In this document: in pieces, positions 17,175-27,500 of the stretch
Numbering within the stretch: the stretch's first letter is position 1
How the letters are laid out: each line of letters begins with the position of its first letter
Assembly: GCF_018860565.1 (NCBI RefSeq)
Contig: NZ_JAHKPS010000028.1
Location: 1 to 64,000 of the forward strand
Reading direction: 5' to 3'
Source of the DNA: Winogradskyella psychrotolerans
GTDB lineage: Bacteria; Bacteroidota; Bacteroidia; Flavobacteriales; Flavobacteriaceae
DNA: 64,000 bases
The notes under the pieces: model-generated
Told to the model about the DNA's origin: nothing
Databases searched by the model: none
What the model saw: only the letters and a program-made list of their open reading frames with translations
Program-made: the position numbers and the translations under genes

Positions 17175-18173
17175 TTATACTAAATAGAAGAATGTGAATA
17201 CAAATACCCATACTAAATCTACAAAGTGCCAATATAATCCAACTTTTTCAACCATCTCATAACTTCCTCGACGCTCATACGTTCCTAAAACAACGTTGAA
17301 GAAAATAATAATGTTGATTATCACTCCTGATAGTACGTGGAAACCGTGAAAACCAGTTATGAAGAAAAAGAAATCAGCAAATAACGTTGTACCATATTCA
17401 TTGACTTGTAAGTTAGCCCCTTTTACAACAAGCTTACCATTCTCTTTTATTTGTTTCAATGATTCTGCTCTAGACAATACTGTTTTATGACCATTCTCAT
17501 CAAGTAGTTGATTCCTAACTAAAACATTTTCGTTAGCCATTAAACCAGCATAAATTTCATTTACAGAATAAGGTGGTAATGTAGCTTCATCTACAAACCA
17601 AAGTCCGTTTTTACGCTCATGTGTAGCACGATCACTTTCTTGTGCTATGGCAATATCGTCGATTGAAACTCGTTTGAATTTCTGTTCGCCATCAACTGTT
17701 ACATATTCACCAAACTGTAAGATATTCCCACCTTTTGTTTGTACAGCACCATAATCTCCTTGAATAAAAGTTGCCCATTCCCAAGCTTGAGAACCAACGA
17801 ATATAGCTCCACCAATAATGGTAAGAAACATATATATGGTTACTTTGGCTTTGTTCATGTGGTGACCAGCATCAACGGCTAACACCATAGTTACTGAAGA
17901 CATGATAAGTATAAAGGTCATAAATGCCACATAAATCATTGGCAATTCTTGACCATGTAAAAAAGGTACGTGAGTAAACACCTCATCTGCAATAGGCCAT
18001 TCGTTAATGAACTTAAATCTCGAAAAACCATACGCTGCCAAGAAACCTGAAAATGTTAATGCATCAGATACAATGAAGAACCACATCATCATTTTTCCGT
18101 AACTTGCTTTAAGTGGCTCATTGCCTCCTCCCCAAGTTTTTTCTTCTGTACCAGTAGCTACTGTAGAATCCAT
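17175..18173 (-). CDS. Cytochrome c oxidase subunit III (long form with soluble insert)
   Basis: A 332-residue heme-copper oxidase subunit III. Helices are visible at about 28-50, 75-100, 110-130, 258-290 and 305-330, with FFFFITGFHGFHVLSGV and YWHFVDLVWVFVFTFFY near the end as in the family. Between about 140 and 255 there is a soluble insert of over 100 residues (includes HERKNGLWFVDEATLPPYSV). The usual length is nearer 200-270. It lies 36 bases after a second, shorter subunit III gene. Such a pair is common in Bacteroidota. The insert probably faces the periplasm or cytoplasm beside the ACIII-oxidase contact, which is speculative. Confidence 0.9.
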   Translation of the reverse strand: MDSTVATGTEEKTWGGGNEPLKASYGKMMMWFFIVSDALTFSGFLAAYGFSRFKFINEWPIADEVFTHVPFLHGQELPMIYVAFMTFILIMSSVTMVLAVDAGHHMNKAKVTIYMFLTIIGGAIFVGSQAWEWATFIQGDYGAVQTKGGNILQFGEYVTVDGEQKFKRVSIDDIAIAQESDRATHERKNGLWFVDEATLPPYSVNEIYAGLMANENVLVRNQLLDENGHKTVLSRAESLKQIKENGKLVVKGANLQVNEYGTTLFADFFFFITGFHGFHVLSGVIINIIIFFNVVLGTYERRGSYEMVEKVGLYWHFVDLVWVFVFTFFYLV

Positions 18174-18209
18174 AGAATTTATTTAAATTTTAAGATTGGA
18201 CAAAAATAA

Positions 18210-18809
18210 TCAAATTATATATCTAAAAAAATATAAAAACAAAAAGAGCACAAGCCAAAGCATATCTACGAAATGCCAAAAATTGGCTGCGAGTTCAAAA
18301 CCCAACATATTGTTGGAGTTATACTTTTGTTTAAAATGATTATAAATTACAACAATGAGACATATTAAACCAGCAATGACGTGCGCTATGTGTAATACTG
18401 CAATAATATAAATGTAAGACATTGTAATATTACTTGTTGGTCCTGTAAAATTATATCCTGTTGCGATAATCTCACTAAAACCAGCAAATTGACTGTAAAC
18501 AAATGCAATACCCAGACCTAATGTTACTAATAGCCAAAGTGTTACCATTTGCATATTATTTTGTTTAAGTGCTTTTTTGCCTAAGATAAATGTTAAACTA
18601 CTTAGCAAAATAAGAATCAAACTGATTAAAAAAGCATTAGGCAACTCATAGTTAACCAACCAGTCTTCATTTAATCGTTGTTTGCTACTTACAATAAATG
18701 CACTTACTAATCCAGCAAAGGACATTATTAAAGAGCCAATACCAAACCATAGCATCATCTTTTTAGATCTTGCTCTTTTTTCTTGTTGTGTTCCTTGTGT
18801 TAAATCCAT
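18210..18809 (-). CDS. Heme-copper oxidase subunit III (short form)
   Basis: A 199-residue protein with five membrane helices (about 19-40, 55-75, 88-108, 132-155, 175-196) and the family segments HIAHVIAGLICLIVVIYNHF and ANFWHFVDMLWLVLFLFLYF. It is a second subunit III homologue ahead of the long form. Its start codon shares one base with the stop of the cyoE gene (18809). The role is structural support of subunit I in the oxidase. Which of the two proteins sits in the aa3 complex cannot be settled from sequence. Confidence 0.9.
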   Translation of the reverse strand: MDLTQGTQQEKRARSKKMMLWFGIGSLIMSFAGLVSAFIVSSKQRLNEDWLVNYELPNAFLISLILILLSSLTFILGKKALKQNNMQMVTLWLLVTLGLGIAFVYSQFAGFSEIIATGYNFTGPTSNITMSYIYIIAVLHIAHVIAGLICLIVVIYNHFKQKYNSNNMLGFELAANFWHFVDMLWLVLFLFLYFFRYII

Positions 18810-19702
18810 TATCTCAAAAATTTATCAGCAACATATATAATTTGCAGTAGTGTAATGTAAAACACGCTTGATAGCATGAGTTGTTTTGCTGTTTTTACAG
18901 AACGATCTTTAAACAACTTGAAGGCATATACCAACATTATTAAACCAATTAGAAATACCAAAACAGCTCCAACAACAGACAATTTTAAATCTCCTGTAAA
19001 TCCAAATACAGGTATTATTGATGCAATAATTGTCCAAACGCTATACATTATAATTTGTACGGCTGTTCCTTTATCTGGTTTTCCTGTTGGCAACATATGA
19101 AAACCTCCTTTTTTATAATCTTCGTGTAAAAACCATCCTATAGCCCAAAAATGCGGGAATTGCCAAAAAAATTGAATCGCAAATAAAGTTCCTGGCTCTA
19201 TTCCAAAACTATTTCTAGCAGCAACCCAACCTAACATAAAAGGAATAGCTCCTGGCAAAGCACCAACAAAAACAGCTAAAGACGTTTTTGTTTTTAAAGG
19301 CGTATATACACTTGTATATAAAAATATAGAAATAGCACCATACATTGCCGTTTTTGGGTTAATAATGTACAATGTAACTATACCTAAAATAGTAAAAGCT
19401 GTTGCTATTATAAATGCGGTATTTACTGTCATTCGGCCAGCAGGAATAGGCCTATTTTTGGTTCTATCCATAAGCGCATCTAAATCGCGCTCAATAATTT
19501 GATTATATGCATTAGAAGCACCAACCATAAAATAACCACCAAAAGCCAATAAAAGAAGTGTTGTAAAATTTATAGTTTCTGCACCCAAAAAATAACCCGC
19601 AATAGATGAAAAGACGACACTTAAGGACAAACCCATTTTGGTTATTTCCTTAAAATCTGTTACAACAGAAGCTGTTGCGATCGAAGATTTTGTACTGCTC
19701 AA
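18809..19702 (-). CDS. cyoE: Protoheme IX farnesyltransferase (heme O synthase)
   Basis: A 297-residue UbiA-superfamily prenyltransferase with about nine membrane helices. The first Asp-rich motif is in ASNAYNQIIERDLDALMDRT followed by KNRPIPAGRM. The second conserved region includes FLHEDYKKGGFHMLP. It farnesylates heme b to heme o, the precursor of heme a for the aa3 oxidase (CtaD at 41356). Also called ctaB. It is first in an operon with two subunit III genes and COX4, and has a clear Bacteroidota promoter about 27 bases upstream of its ATG. Confidence 0.95.
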   Translation of the reverse strand: MSSTKSSIATASVVTDFKEITKMGLSLSVVFSSIAGYFLGAETINFTTLLLLAFGGYFMVGASNAYNQIIERDLDALMDRTKNRPIPAGRMTVNTAFIIATAFTILGIVTLYIINPKTAMYGAISIFLYTSVYTPLKTKTSLAVFVGALPGAIPFMLGWVAARNSFGIEPGTLFAIQFFWQFPHFWAIGWFLHEDYKKGGFHMLPTGKPDKGTAVQIIMYSVWTIIASIIPVFGFTGDLKLSVVGAVLVFLIGLIMLVYAFKLFKDRSVKTAKQLMLSSVFYITLLQIIYVADKFLR

Positions 19703-19735
19703 ACTCTATTTTTTTTGTTCTTTTAAAAGCGACTG

Positions 19736-19766
19736 CAAAGATAGTCTGAAAATTGATTCTAACCAA
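19736..19766 (-). promoter_or_regulatory. Bacteroidota-type promoter of the cyoE operon
   Basis: On the minus strand TTG (19766-19764) is followed after 20 bases by TATCTTTG (19743-19736), matching the -33/-7 pattern. The start of transcription would fall about 25-30 bases ahead of the cyoE ATG. Confidence 0.65.
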
Positions 19767-19853
19767 CGCAAAAACCTAGTTTTATCTAGCTAATCTTCAA
19801 GCCTATGCTTTATTAAGAGGCTTAGCTTGTTCTAGTCTTAAAAAAAATTATTA

Positions 19854-21962
19854 CTAAAAATCATTATACCAATTAAACAAGTCTGTTCTAAAACCTAGAC
19901 TAAACCATACCGAACCAGAACGTACCGTAGAAGCATTGACTGCATCTGGATTAAAATCTCTATAGATAATATTAGCAAACATCTTAAGATTTGTTTCCGG
20001 ATTTAACAAATAACCAGCCTGTAACTCTGCCATAAAACTATTGGTTTTATTGCCTTGTCCAATTTCTATTCCTGTATTGGCATTACGATCATTATAATCT
20101 CTATAAATATCACCTCCATAAGACACACTATCATCTGTAGTATTATAATCTAGCCCTCGCTGCCCTATTATCATTTTAGCATCGCCAAACCATCGTTTAT
20201 AGTTATAACGCCCAATTAATACAAATTCTCTAAAGTTTGCTCCCCAAAGATGCGCCATTGGCTGATTAAAATGTCCATAATTTAAAACTTGAGTATTATG
20301 AGAATAAGTATAAGGTCTCACTTGGTTATACTCTGCTTGAATTAATAGATCATCTACATTAAAAGCATTAAAATATTTAGCACCTACCTGAAATCCGAAT
20401 TTATTTTTCCAACTTTTTTCACCAGCTTTTACATCTGCTAAAGAGAATTCATCTAAGACAAACTGCCCATATAAATTTACTTTATTGTTCCATTTATATT
20501 TTGAACTTAGTCCTAAAATTGCATTTCCAGCACCTTGACCAGTTTGAAACTCTATGGCTCTAAAAAAGATAATTGGGTTTAAATAATTAACATCAAAACC
20601 TCTACCATTGGTATCTGCCCACATTACAGACTCAAACAGTCCAAGATTTAATCGTTCTGATACATTCCAACTCAAATAATGATTTGCCATGTATTTGGTT
20701 AGAAAAGCATCATCAACCACAACTTCATCTCTAACATCCTTTAACCACATCCATGTACTCGTATATTTTAATTTCCAAAAAGTAGCATTCAATTTTAAAA
20801 ATGGATAAGGACTAGCAACATCACTTTGCAACAACGATCTGTAACCATCTCCTATAAAGTTTTTACCATGACCAAATTGAATATTCAGAAAATCAGCAGG
20901 AGAATAGGATAAATAAGCTTCTGCTATAGGGTAATCATACGAATTATCTTTAAACCGCTTGGCTATTCCACGTCCAGGAATAATAGCAGGATCTGGCCCA
21001 TAAGCTTTCAAACTTTCAGCATATCTATTGTAATAATCTGCAAAACGACCTTGACTTTCATAAACTGAAGCCGTAAGATTAAAACGTTTACCTAAACCTG
21101 CTTGTATATAAATTCCTCGTGTATTATTATATGTAGAACTAAAATCGGCCTCACTATCTTTTCCCACTTGTAAATCTAAAATAGGATCAACTGTAAACCA
21201 ATAATCCTCTCCTTGGACCTCTACTAAATGTTCATTAAACAGTTTTCTTCCTAACCACGAATCGGTATCTTTTGCTAAACTTTCCTTTTCAGCTTTAATA
21301 TCGTAGTACCTAGCAACATCACTATACACAAATGGTTTTGCTGCGGTATGACTGTTGGTACCAATAGCATTCATTTCTGCATCAAAACGCGCATAATAAG
21401 AGTGCGTAAAAGGCACATTTAACTCACTGCTGTATTCTAATTTTTCATAAGGTTTTAATCCTTCTACAAGCACATCAAACTCATCAGACAATGTTGCATT
21501 AAGGCTATCTTTTTTTGTGAGTTGGTTTATTTCTTCTGGAGAATCAATTTTTCTAACTGGCTTTGTTAATGGTATTGCTATAGATATGCTATACTGTACA
21601 AATGTTGGATTGCCATTATAGGTTGCAGGTTTTATCTTTGGAAGAGAATCGAATACACGTTGACTTTCAGCTTTTAACTCTTCATAAATAGCATCAGAAT
21701 AAATAACTTTAAATTCACCTTCACGGCTAACTTCAAACAAAATTTGTACCTCTCCTTTATAAGATTCATCTAAAACAATTTGTGGTGTTTTAAAATTCTC
21801 ATAGATAAACGTATTTAGCGTAAAATTGAAGCATGATTTCAATTGATTTACATCTTCGGAATTACATTCACTAAAAACAGGAGGTTTTTCGTAAGTTACT
21901 ATGGATTGAGCATAACCAAAAGTGGTCGTTAAAAGAACAGCAAATAGCACAATGCGCTTCAT
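19854..21962 (-). CDS. remB: Gliding motility protein RemB-like outer membrane protein
   Basis: A 702-residue protein with a signal peptide (MKRIVLFAVLLTTTFGYAQ). Residues about 25-150 form a TonB C-terminal-like domain with two cysteines (PVFSECNSEDVNQLKSC, then LFEVSREGEFKVIYSDAIYE). From about 200 to 702 is a capsule-assembly/Wzi-like beta-barrel rich in alternating aromatic strands, ending FRTDLFNWYNDF with a terminal Phe as in outer membrane proteins. In Flavobacterium johnsoniae remB lies near sprA with the same neighbours (tonB, vanZ-like, gcvH), and mutants are affected in gliding. The symbol rests on synteny and length. The N-terminal domain is homologous to the C-termini of the two neighbouring TonB proteins. 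Confidence 0.75.
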   Translation of the reverse strand: MKRIVLFAVLLTTTFGYAQSIVTYEKPPVFSECNSEDVNQLKSCFNFTLNTFIYENFKTPQIVLDESYKGEVQILFEVSREGEFKVIYSDAIYEELKAESQRVFDSLPKIKPATYNGNPTFVQYSISIAIPLTKPVRKIDSPEEINQLTKKDSLNATLSDEFDVLVEGLKPYEKLEYSSELNVPFTHSYYARFDAEMNAIGTNSHTAAKPFVYSDVARYYDIKAEKESLAKDTDSWLGRKLFNEHLVEVQGEDYWFTVDPILDLQVGKDSEADFSSTYNNTRGIYIQAGLGKRFNLTASVYESQGRFADYYNRYAESLKAYGPDPAIIPGRGIAKRFKDNSYDYPIAEAYLSYSPADFLNIQFGHGKNFIGDGYRSLLQSDVASPYPFLKLNATFWKLKYTSTWMWLKDVRDEVVVDDAFLTKYMANHYLSWNVSERLNLGLFESVMWADTNGRGFDVNYLNPIIFFRAIEFQTGQGAGNAILGLSSKYKWNNKVNLYGQFVLDEFSLADVKAGEKSWKNKFGFQVGAKYFNAFNVDDLLIQAEYNQVRPYTYSHNTQVLNYGHFNQPMAHLWGANFREFVLIGRYNYKRWFGDAKMIIGQRGLDYNTTDDSVSYGGDIYRDYNDRNANTGIEIGQGNKTNSFMAELQAGYLLNPETNLKMFANIIYRDFNPDAVNASTVRSGSVWFSLGFRTDLFNWYNDF

Positions 21963-22030
21963 AAAGGACTAATTTTTAATGTGCGAAAGATACTTAATTT
22001 TTTTAGTAACCTAGAAACCAAATGCCGTAT

Positions 22031-22058
22031 AAAAAAACCGTTATTCTAAGAATAACGG
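22031..22058 (-). terminator. Intrinsic terminator after the 22088-22885 tonB gene
   Basis: CCGTTATTC (22038-22046) pairs with GAATAACGG (22050-22058), loop TAA. A seven-A run at 22031-22037 gives the U tract on the minus strand. It lies 30 bases after the stop of the tonB gene. Confidence 0.85.
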
Positions 22059-22087
22059 CTATAACATATTATTAACAACTTGTTTTA

Positions 22088-22885
22088 CTAATTTCTAGCA
22101 TCAAAAACTATAGGCAATGTATAGATAACACCTACAGGAACTTGGCGTTGTAAACCAGGTTGCATTTTTGGAATTTTATTGATTACACGTTTTGCTTCAC
22201 TTTCTAAAGCGTGATGTGGCCCTCTTATTTTAACATCAGTAACGTTGCCATTTTTATCTATGGTAAATTGTGTTGTAATTTTTTGTCTTCCAGAAATACC
22301 ATAATCAGATCCAATATCTGTATTGAATTTGCTACCGACTAACTTTGATATTTTATCCGACATACATTTTTTTCGCTCACTATTTGTTTTCTTTCTTTCG
22401 CACCCTGGATACACTGGTACTTTTTCAATTAAAGCAAATGGAACAAAAACCTCATCTACAGGGTCATCATCACTAGTATGAATATCTTCAATATTTACTA
22501 TTGGTTGATCTGTTACCTTTGGTTCTTCTGGTGTTTTAATAATAGTTTCTACAACTGGAGTGTCATCTTCTACTTCCTTGTAAACATCAGTTAAATCTTC
22601 AGTTGGTGCAGGCTCAGGAGCTTTGGGCTCTACAACCTCTACAACAAAAGGCTCTACATAATCTATAGAAATAGGCTCTGCTTTGGCCGTATCTTCTACA
22701 AGATTAAATTTCTTTTCTTGAAACTGCATTTCAAAAAGTGCATAGGTTCCTAGCAAACAAAGTATCAGTCCTATTTGGAAATAAAGGGTTGAATTTTTTT
22801 GTAAATTTGCCTCATGCTTTTGTGACTTCTTTGCTTCAGTAGTGCTCTGACCAGCAGTACCGAAGTCTTTTTTAGAGTTTTTCAT
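22088..22885 (-). CDS. Energy transducer TonB (second of two)
   Basis: A 265-residue protein: a charged cytoplasmic N-terminus, one membrane helix (about 33-52), and a Pro/Glu/Val/Thr-rich periplasmic spacer to about residue 150. A TonB C-terminal domain (about 155-265) has the cysteine pair VPVYPGCERKK and KKCM, then TQFTIDKNGNVTDVKIRGPH, ending TLPIVFDARN. TonB carries proton-motive force from ExbBD to outer membrane receptors. It shares the whole plan with the TonB at 23005-23733, 120 bases upstream, with a terminator between them, so they are a tandem duplication expressed separately. Confidence 0.9.
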   Translation of the reverse strand: MKNSKKDFGTAGQSTTEAKKSQKHEANLQKNSTLYFQIGLILCLLGTYALFEMQFQEKKFNLVEDTAKAEPISIDYVEPFVVEVVEPKAPEPAPTEDLTDVYKEVEDDTPVVETIIKTPEEPKVTDQPIVNIEDIHTSDDDPVDEVFVPFALIEKVPVYPGCERKKTNSERKKCMSDKISKLVGSKFNTDIGSDYGISGRQKITTQFTIDKNGNVTDVKIRGPHHALESEAKRVINKIPKMQPGLQRQVPVGVIYTLPIVFDARN

Positions 22886-22943
22886 AATATCTATGATTTA
22901 AATGTTAATATTATGTAAAAGTCACAATAAGCATACCAAAACG

Positions 22944-22978
22944 AAAATCCCGTCCAATTAATTTTGAACGGGATTTTT
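22944..22978 (-). terminator. Intrinsic terminator after the 23005-23733 tonB gene
   Basis: AAAATCCCGT (22944-22953) pairs perfectly with ACGGGATTTT (22968-22977). T and A runs at the arm ends make it usable on the minus strand. It lies about 27 bases past the tonB stop. Confidence 0.85.
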
Positions 22979-23004
22979 ATATTTGATAGTATTTTATCTA
23001 GTAC

Positions 23005-23733
23005 TTAGTCTTGTACTTGGAATACAATTGGTATAGAGAATGGCATTACCACTGGCTTACCTCTTTGTTTCCCTGGTTGCATTTTAGGCAACAAACTAAT
23101 AACACGCTTTGCTTCTTTCTCTAATCCTGGATGCGGACCACGAGCACCGATACTAGTTATATTACCTGATTTATCTACTTTAAACTGCACAAAGATTCTT
23201 TTTTTACCTGGAGGTAAACCTAAATCACCTGCTAAATCTGTATTAAACTTTTTACCGATAAATTTATTAACCTTTTCATTCATACAGGCTTTTTTAGCAG
23301 CATTCCCTTTTTTCTTTTCACAGCCAGGAAAAACAGCCACATTTTCAATAACTGAGAATGGTACCTCTAAATCTTCTTCAACCTCTACAACTTCTACCTC
23401 TTCAACTTCAACAATTTCTGTTTCCATTTCTGTTTCTGTAGATTCTATAACTGTTTCCTCTACTTCTACTTCATCTTCAACAACTTCAATAATTTCTGGC
23501 GCTGCTGGAGGTGGAGGAGGAGGTGGTGGTGGTGTAACTATTTGTTCTGTAATTGGTACTTCTTCTTCTAATTCATCATCTAAATTAAGTGAATCTGCAA
23601 CAACACCAGATGGATCATACGTTTTATAATTGATTGCCATATAGGTAATACCTAGCATTAAGGCAAGACCAACAGCAAAGTATAATGAGCTATTACGACT
23701 TACATCTGATTTCGGATTCTTTTTAGGTTCCAT
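23005..23733 (-). CDS. Energy transducer TonB (first of two)
   Basis: A 242-residue protein with one membrane helix (about 16-34). A run of nine prolines near residue 70 (VTPPPPPPPPPAAPEI) is followed by a strongly acidic Glu/Val spacer to about 125. A C-terminal TonB domain (about 128-242) contains VFPGCEKKKGNAAKKACM and FVQFKVDKSGNITSIGARGP. The spacer is highly negative, unlike the Pro-Lys spacer of enterobacterial TonB. It precedes a near-copy at 22088-22885 and remB on the same strand. It may serve SusC/RagA-type receptors or the surface machinery next door; there is no direct evidence for either. Confidence 0.9.
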   Translation of the reverse strand: MEPKKNPKSDVSRNSSLYFAVGLALMLGITYMAINYKTYDPSGVVADSLNLDDELEEEVPITEQIVTPPPPPPPPPAAPEIIEVVEDEVEVEETVIESTETEMETEIVEVEEVEVVEVEEDLEVPFSVIENVAVFPGCEKKKGNAAKKACMNEKVNKFIGKKFNTDLAGDLGLPPGKKRIFVQFKVDKSGNITSIGARGPHPGLEKEAKRVISLLPKMQPGKQRGKPVVMPFSIPIVFQVQD

Positions 23734-23798
23734 AGTGTTTTGTTTATTATAACGTTGCTAATTTAACTAAATAATAGTAAAAAAAACAAGGCTTTGTG

Positions 23799-24161
23799 TT
23801 ATTTTAACTTATATATATTTAATTGACTTGCAATTAATGTACCAAAAATAGCTCCTATACTATTGGCAACCATATCATAAGTCTCATAAGTTCTGTTTGG
23901 ATTTAAGAGATATTGCAACAATTCTAATATAAACCCTAAAAAAGCTGCAGCTAAGACAATTATAAAAGGAATGTATTTTGCTTTAAAGGGTTTAAAATAA
24001 AATACCCATAAAAAAGCCAAACCTAAGTAGGCTAAAATATGATAAATTTTATCATCAAATGAAAACCCCAAACTAGGTACTCCATTTAAACTGATTAAAC
24101 TCATAATAATTAATGTCAACGTATAAGCAATTGACACTAACAAAAGCATTTTTTTAACCAC
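23799..24161 (-). CDS. VanZ-like membrane protein
   Basis: A 120-residue protein with four membrane helices (about 5-25, 37-55, 62-84, 98-116) and the VanZ-family features [20 protein letters not shown] and [24 protein letters not shown]. VanZ proteins are named for a teicoplanin-resistance gene of enterococci, but most members have unknown function. It overlaps gcvH by 8 bases. The same vanZ-like gene lies between gcvH and tonB in the F. johnsoniae sprA region, so the position is conserved rather than acquired. Confidence 0.85.
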   Translation of the reverse strand: MVKKMLLLVSIAYTLTLIIMSLISLNGVPSLGFSFDDKIYHILAYLGLAFLWVFYFKPFKAKYIPFIIVLAAAFLGFILELLQYLLNPNRTYETYDMVANSIGAIFGTLIASQLNIYKLK

Positions 24162-24534
24162 TTATAAGTGCTTTATAATCTTCTGCAGATAATAAGTTCT
24201 CTATTTGTGAAGCATCTGAGAATTTTAATTTAATCATCCAACCGTCTCCATAAGGATCTGTATTTACGTTTTCTGGTTGATCTTCTAAACCTTCGTTAAA
24301 TTCTACAATTTCACCAGATAACGGTAAAAATAAATCTGAAACTGTTTTTACAGCTTCAACGGTACCAAAAACCTCTTCGGCATCTAAAGTTTCGTCTAAG
24401 GTATCTACTTCTACATAAACAATATCACCTAATTCGCTTTGTGCAAAGTCTGTAATACCGATAATAGCTGTATCGCCTTCGATTTTAATCCATTCGTGAT
24501 CTTTAGTGTACTTTAATTCTGATGGTATATTCAT
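24154..24534 (-). CDS. gcvH: Glycine cleavage system protein H
   Basis: A 126-residue protein of normal length with the lipoyl-lysine at about residue 63 ([14 protein letters not shown]) and the conserved start [12 protein letters not shown]. Its lipoyl arm carries the aminomethyl group between the P, T and L proteins in glycine breakdown; octanoyl relay to other enzymes is also known for H proteins. No other gcv gene is in the window. It lies between sprA and the vanZ-like gene and has its own promoter in the 58-base gap after sprA. Confidence 0.95.
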   Translation of the reverse strand: MNIPSELKYTKDHEWIKIEGDTAIIGITDFAQSELGDIVYVEVDTLDETLDAEEVFGTVEAVKTVSDLFLPLSGEIVEFNEGLEDQPENVNTDPYGDGWMIKLKFSDASQIENLLSAEDYKALISG

Positions 24535-24559
24535 TTTAATGTGTATAATATTATTGAAA

Positions 24560-24590
24560 CAAATGTAATTTTTTAATTGCTTTCATTCAA
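24560..24590 (-). promoter_or_regulatory. Bacteroidota-type promoter of gcvH
   Basis: Minus-strand TTG (24590-24588), a 20-base spacer and TACATTTG (24567-24560) fit the consensus exactly. The start of transcription would lie about 20 bases ahead of the gcvH ATG (24534), in the short gap after the sprA stop. Confidence 0.7.
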
Positions 24591-24592
24591 CA

Positions 24593-27500
24593 TTAATTAC
24601 CAAAATTATATCTTAAGGTAAATCCAGACCTTATAGATGTTTGTGGGAATGACGTTGAAATTGCAAAATCTGAGAACGAATAATCAAAATAGAAAATAGC
24701 CGTTAAGTTTTTGCTAAAGGCGTAATCTGCGGTATATTTTAACCCCCAAATGGTTTGTCCTGCAGTAATTTGATTATTCTCTAAATCTAAGTATCTAATA
24801 ATAGTTTTATTATCTCTTACTGAGATATCTGCTCGCATGTTTAAATCGCTCTTAATAATTTGTTTTGGTCCTGCAAGTGCCGAACGAATTCTTAAATCCT
24901 TAAAACGATATCCCAAACCAAGTGTATATTCTTTACCTTGAATTTCGGTCATTAAGTTATTATCAAAACTTAGAGATAATGTTCTATCTGTTTTTACTTC
25001 TGCTAAGACTTTAATTGAATTTTTCATTTCAAAATCTAAACGAATTAAAGGACTAAACTGTTCTTCTAAGTTAATATTACTGAATAATATTTCATTTTTA
25101 AAATTCCCAGATTGATCAACAGCTTCAGTGTTTTCAACTTCATCTGCTCTAAAATTATAATTAGGTGAAACATAGTCTAAATTAGTTCTAAACTGGTTTA
25201 TAGTATAATTAGATCTATAGCCATGCTGAACAGAGAAACGTCTAAACGTTTTCTTAAACCATGGAATTTTCATTAAGCCTGTATATTTTAATGTCCAGTT
25301 TGGAATTGGAATATCTCTAAACGCATCAGTACTCACCTTTTCTGGATTAGTTCCTTGATAAGCGGATAAAAATGCTGGTAATAAGACACGCTGACTATTT
25401 TTGCCAAATCCTAAAGGATAACCTTCTGCATCTAAATTTGCACTATCATTAATATTTATTCCTGCTTGTTTTGCTAGTCTGTTTGCTATAATTAGCCTAT
25501 TAGCTCTAAAATCGTCAAAGGCAGCAGATTGGTTTTCGTCACTTTTACTGAACGCTGTTTTTATTATAGCTGTAGAAATGTTAAAGTTTCCAAAGGTGTT
25601 TGGTGTTAATGGTCTGTAATCTCTAATTCCATCTCCTAATTCACCGTTCTCCACATCCACAATATTTCCAGATGCATCTAAATAATCTTCAACTCTAAAG
25701 TTTTCAGTATAATTTTCAGCGTAAGTTCTATTTCCGGTTAAATCTATTTTTAAATCGCGCATAGGTTCAATATTAACCGCATAGTCTAAGCTTTTATTTT
25801 GCACCTCTGTATATTGCTGATTAAAATCTGGGAAGTTTGTTAACCAACCATTTCTAGCGGCCAAACTTCTAATATCGCTTTGACTTCCAAAAGTATATCC
25901 TACAGTAGGCTTAAGTGTACCAATAAAACCAGGTGTTGGCATATAACCAGGAAGAAAAGTACCATTATTTTCTGAATAGTTAAACTGAATACGTTTTACC
26001 ATGGTAACGACATCAATCATAGTATTATATGCCTTTTTCCCCACACTTAACTTGTTAGGATCTTTACCATCTTCATTGTCTGAAGCAGCGTTACTTGGTG
26101 ATACAGAACGCCTGTTTGCTGCTGTACTCCGACCTCTTCCTGCACTTTTTGATTTCCCTTTTCTTACCAAACCTAACGTTTTGTATAGGGTTTCCATATT
26201 TAAGGTAGAGTTAATGTTGTGTGTGTTAGAATTCTGAATTGAATTTCCTAGGTTGTATGTATTAAAAACCCCTGGATTATCTATATCTTCTACTTGTAAA
26301 CCTTCATTAAGATCTGATCCTTTTTGCCATTGAAATGCTCCATTATAAGCATAGGTGGCTTTTAAAAAGCTTAAAGCTGGAATTTTATACAACGGCAATT
26401 CATAATTAACTTGAAGCTGTTGTGTTTGAAAGTTTGGATCTCCAAAATCGAAGAAACCATCCCAAACATTAAGATCTGGATCTTGAAGTCCATTAATACG
26501 GTCATCTACAAAGTAATTACGTACAATATTAGTATTAGCAGCTGTGAAATTTAAACTTAGCGCATCTGTTAAATTATAATTAATAGCGTATTGAAAATCG
26601 AACGTATAATTTCTTCTAAATAATTCTTCAATACCTATATTATTGCCTCCTAATTCTACTTCTCTAAACTTTTGCTTGCTAAACTGTCTATTAATATCTG
26701 TATTAACTGAAAAATTAGATGGTAATAAATTAAGATTAAAATCTTTTAATATCTTCCAATGTTTACCAGTAAATAGGGAATCGTTTTTCTTAAATGGTTC
26801 TACTTTTAAAGGCTCAAAAGAATAGTTATAATTAGCTCCAGCTCTCACAGTTTGATCTAAAGCGTTTTCGATTTCAAAATCGCGATGTTGCACCTTATTA
26901 TAAGAGTAATTAAACGTTAGATTTTCTACATCATAAAACCGTTTTTTAGCATCTCCTGTTTTTTGTTTTCTTACACCAATAAAGTTGATACTTTGTCGTT
27001 TTGTATAATCTTCAGATTGCTCTCTTATACGGTCTTCTTCTGAACTAGAACCTGCTGCATCTAAGCGCGATTCTAAAGTTAAATCATTATAAAATTGATC
27101 AAACTTTGGTGTGACCAATTCTTCGCTTTGTGCGTAATTAAACGGAATTTGCACTCCCCATTTCTTAGGTAATAATTGACCTAGTTGTATGTTTGTCACA
27201 ACATCGTATTGTTGAACGTCTTCTAAACTACGTTCACTTGGACCTTGCTCAACACCACCAAAACCAATAGTACTTCGTCTTCCTGTAGCACTAATACTTG
27301 CAAAATCTGCAATTTGAGTATCCATACTAGCTACAGCTGCCCAACCTCCTTCATTATCCATGTCAGACATACGTAATTCGTTAAACCAAACTTCGCCACA
27401 AGCATTATCCATTGAATCGCCAAGGTTGCCATTTTTAACACCAATCATTAATACTCTAATGTCTCCAAAATTTGGATTTCCTTTAATAGCAATACGTTGT

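Noticed and set aside
23799-24161. VanZ-like gene as a glycopeptide resistance gene
   Set aside because: Only the VanZ-like membrane domain is present; no other van genes occur, and the position beside gcvH and sprA is conserved in the family.
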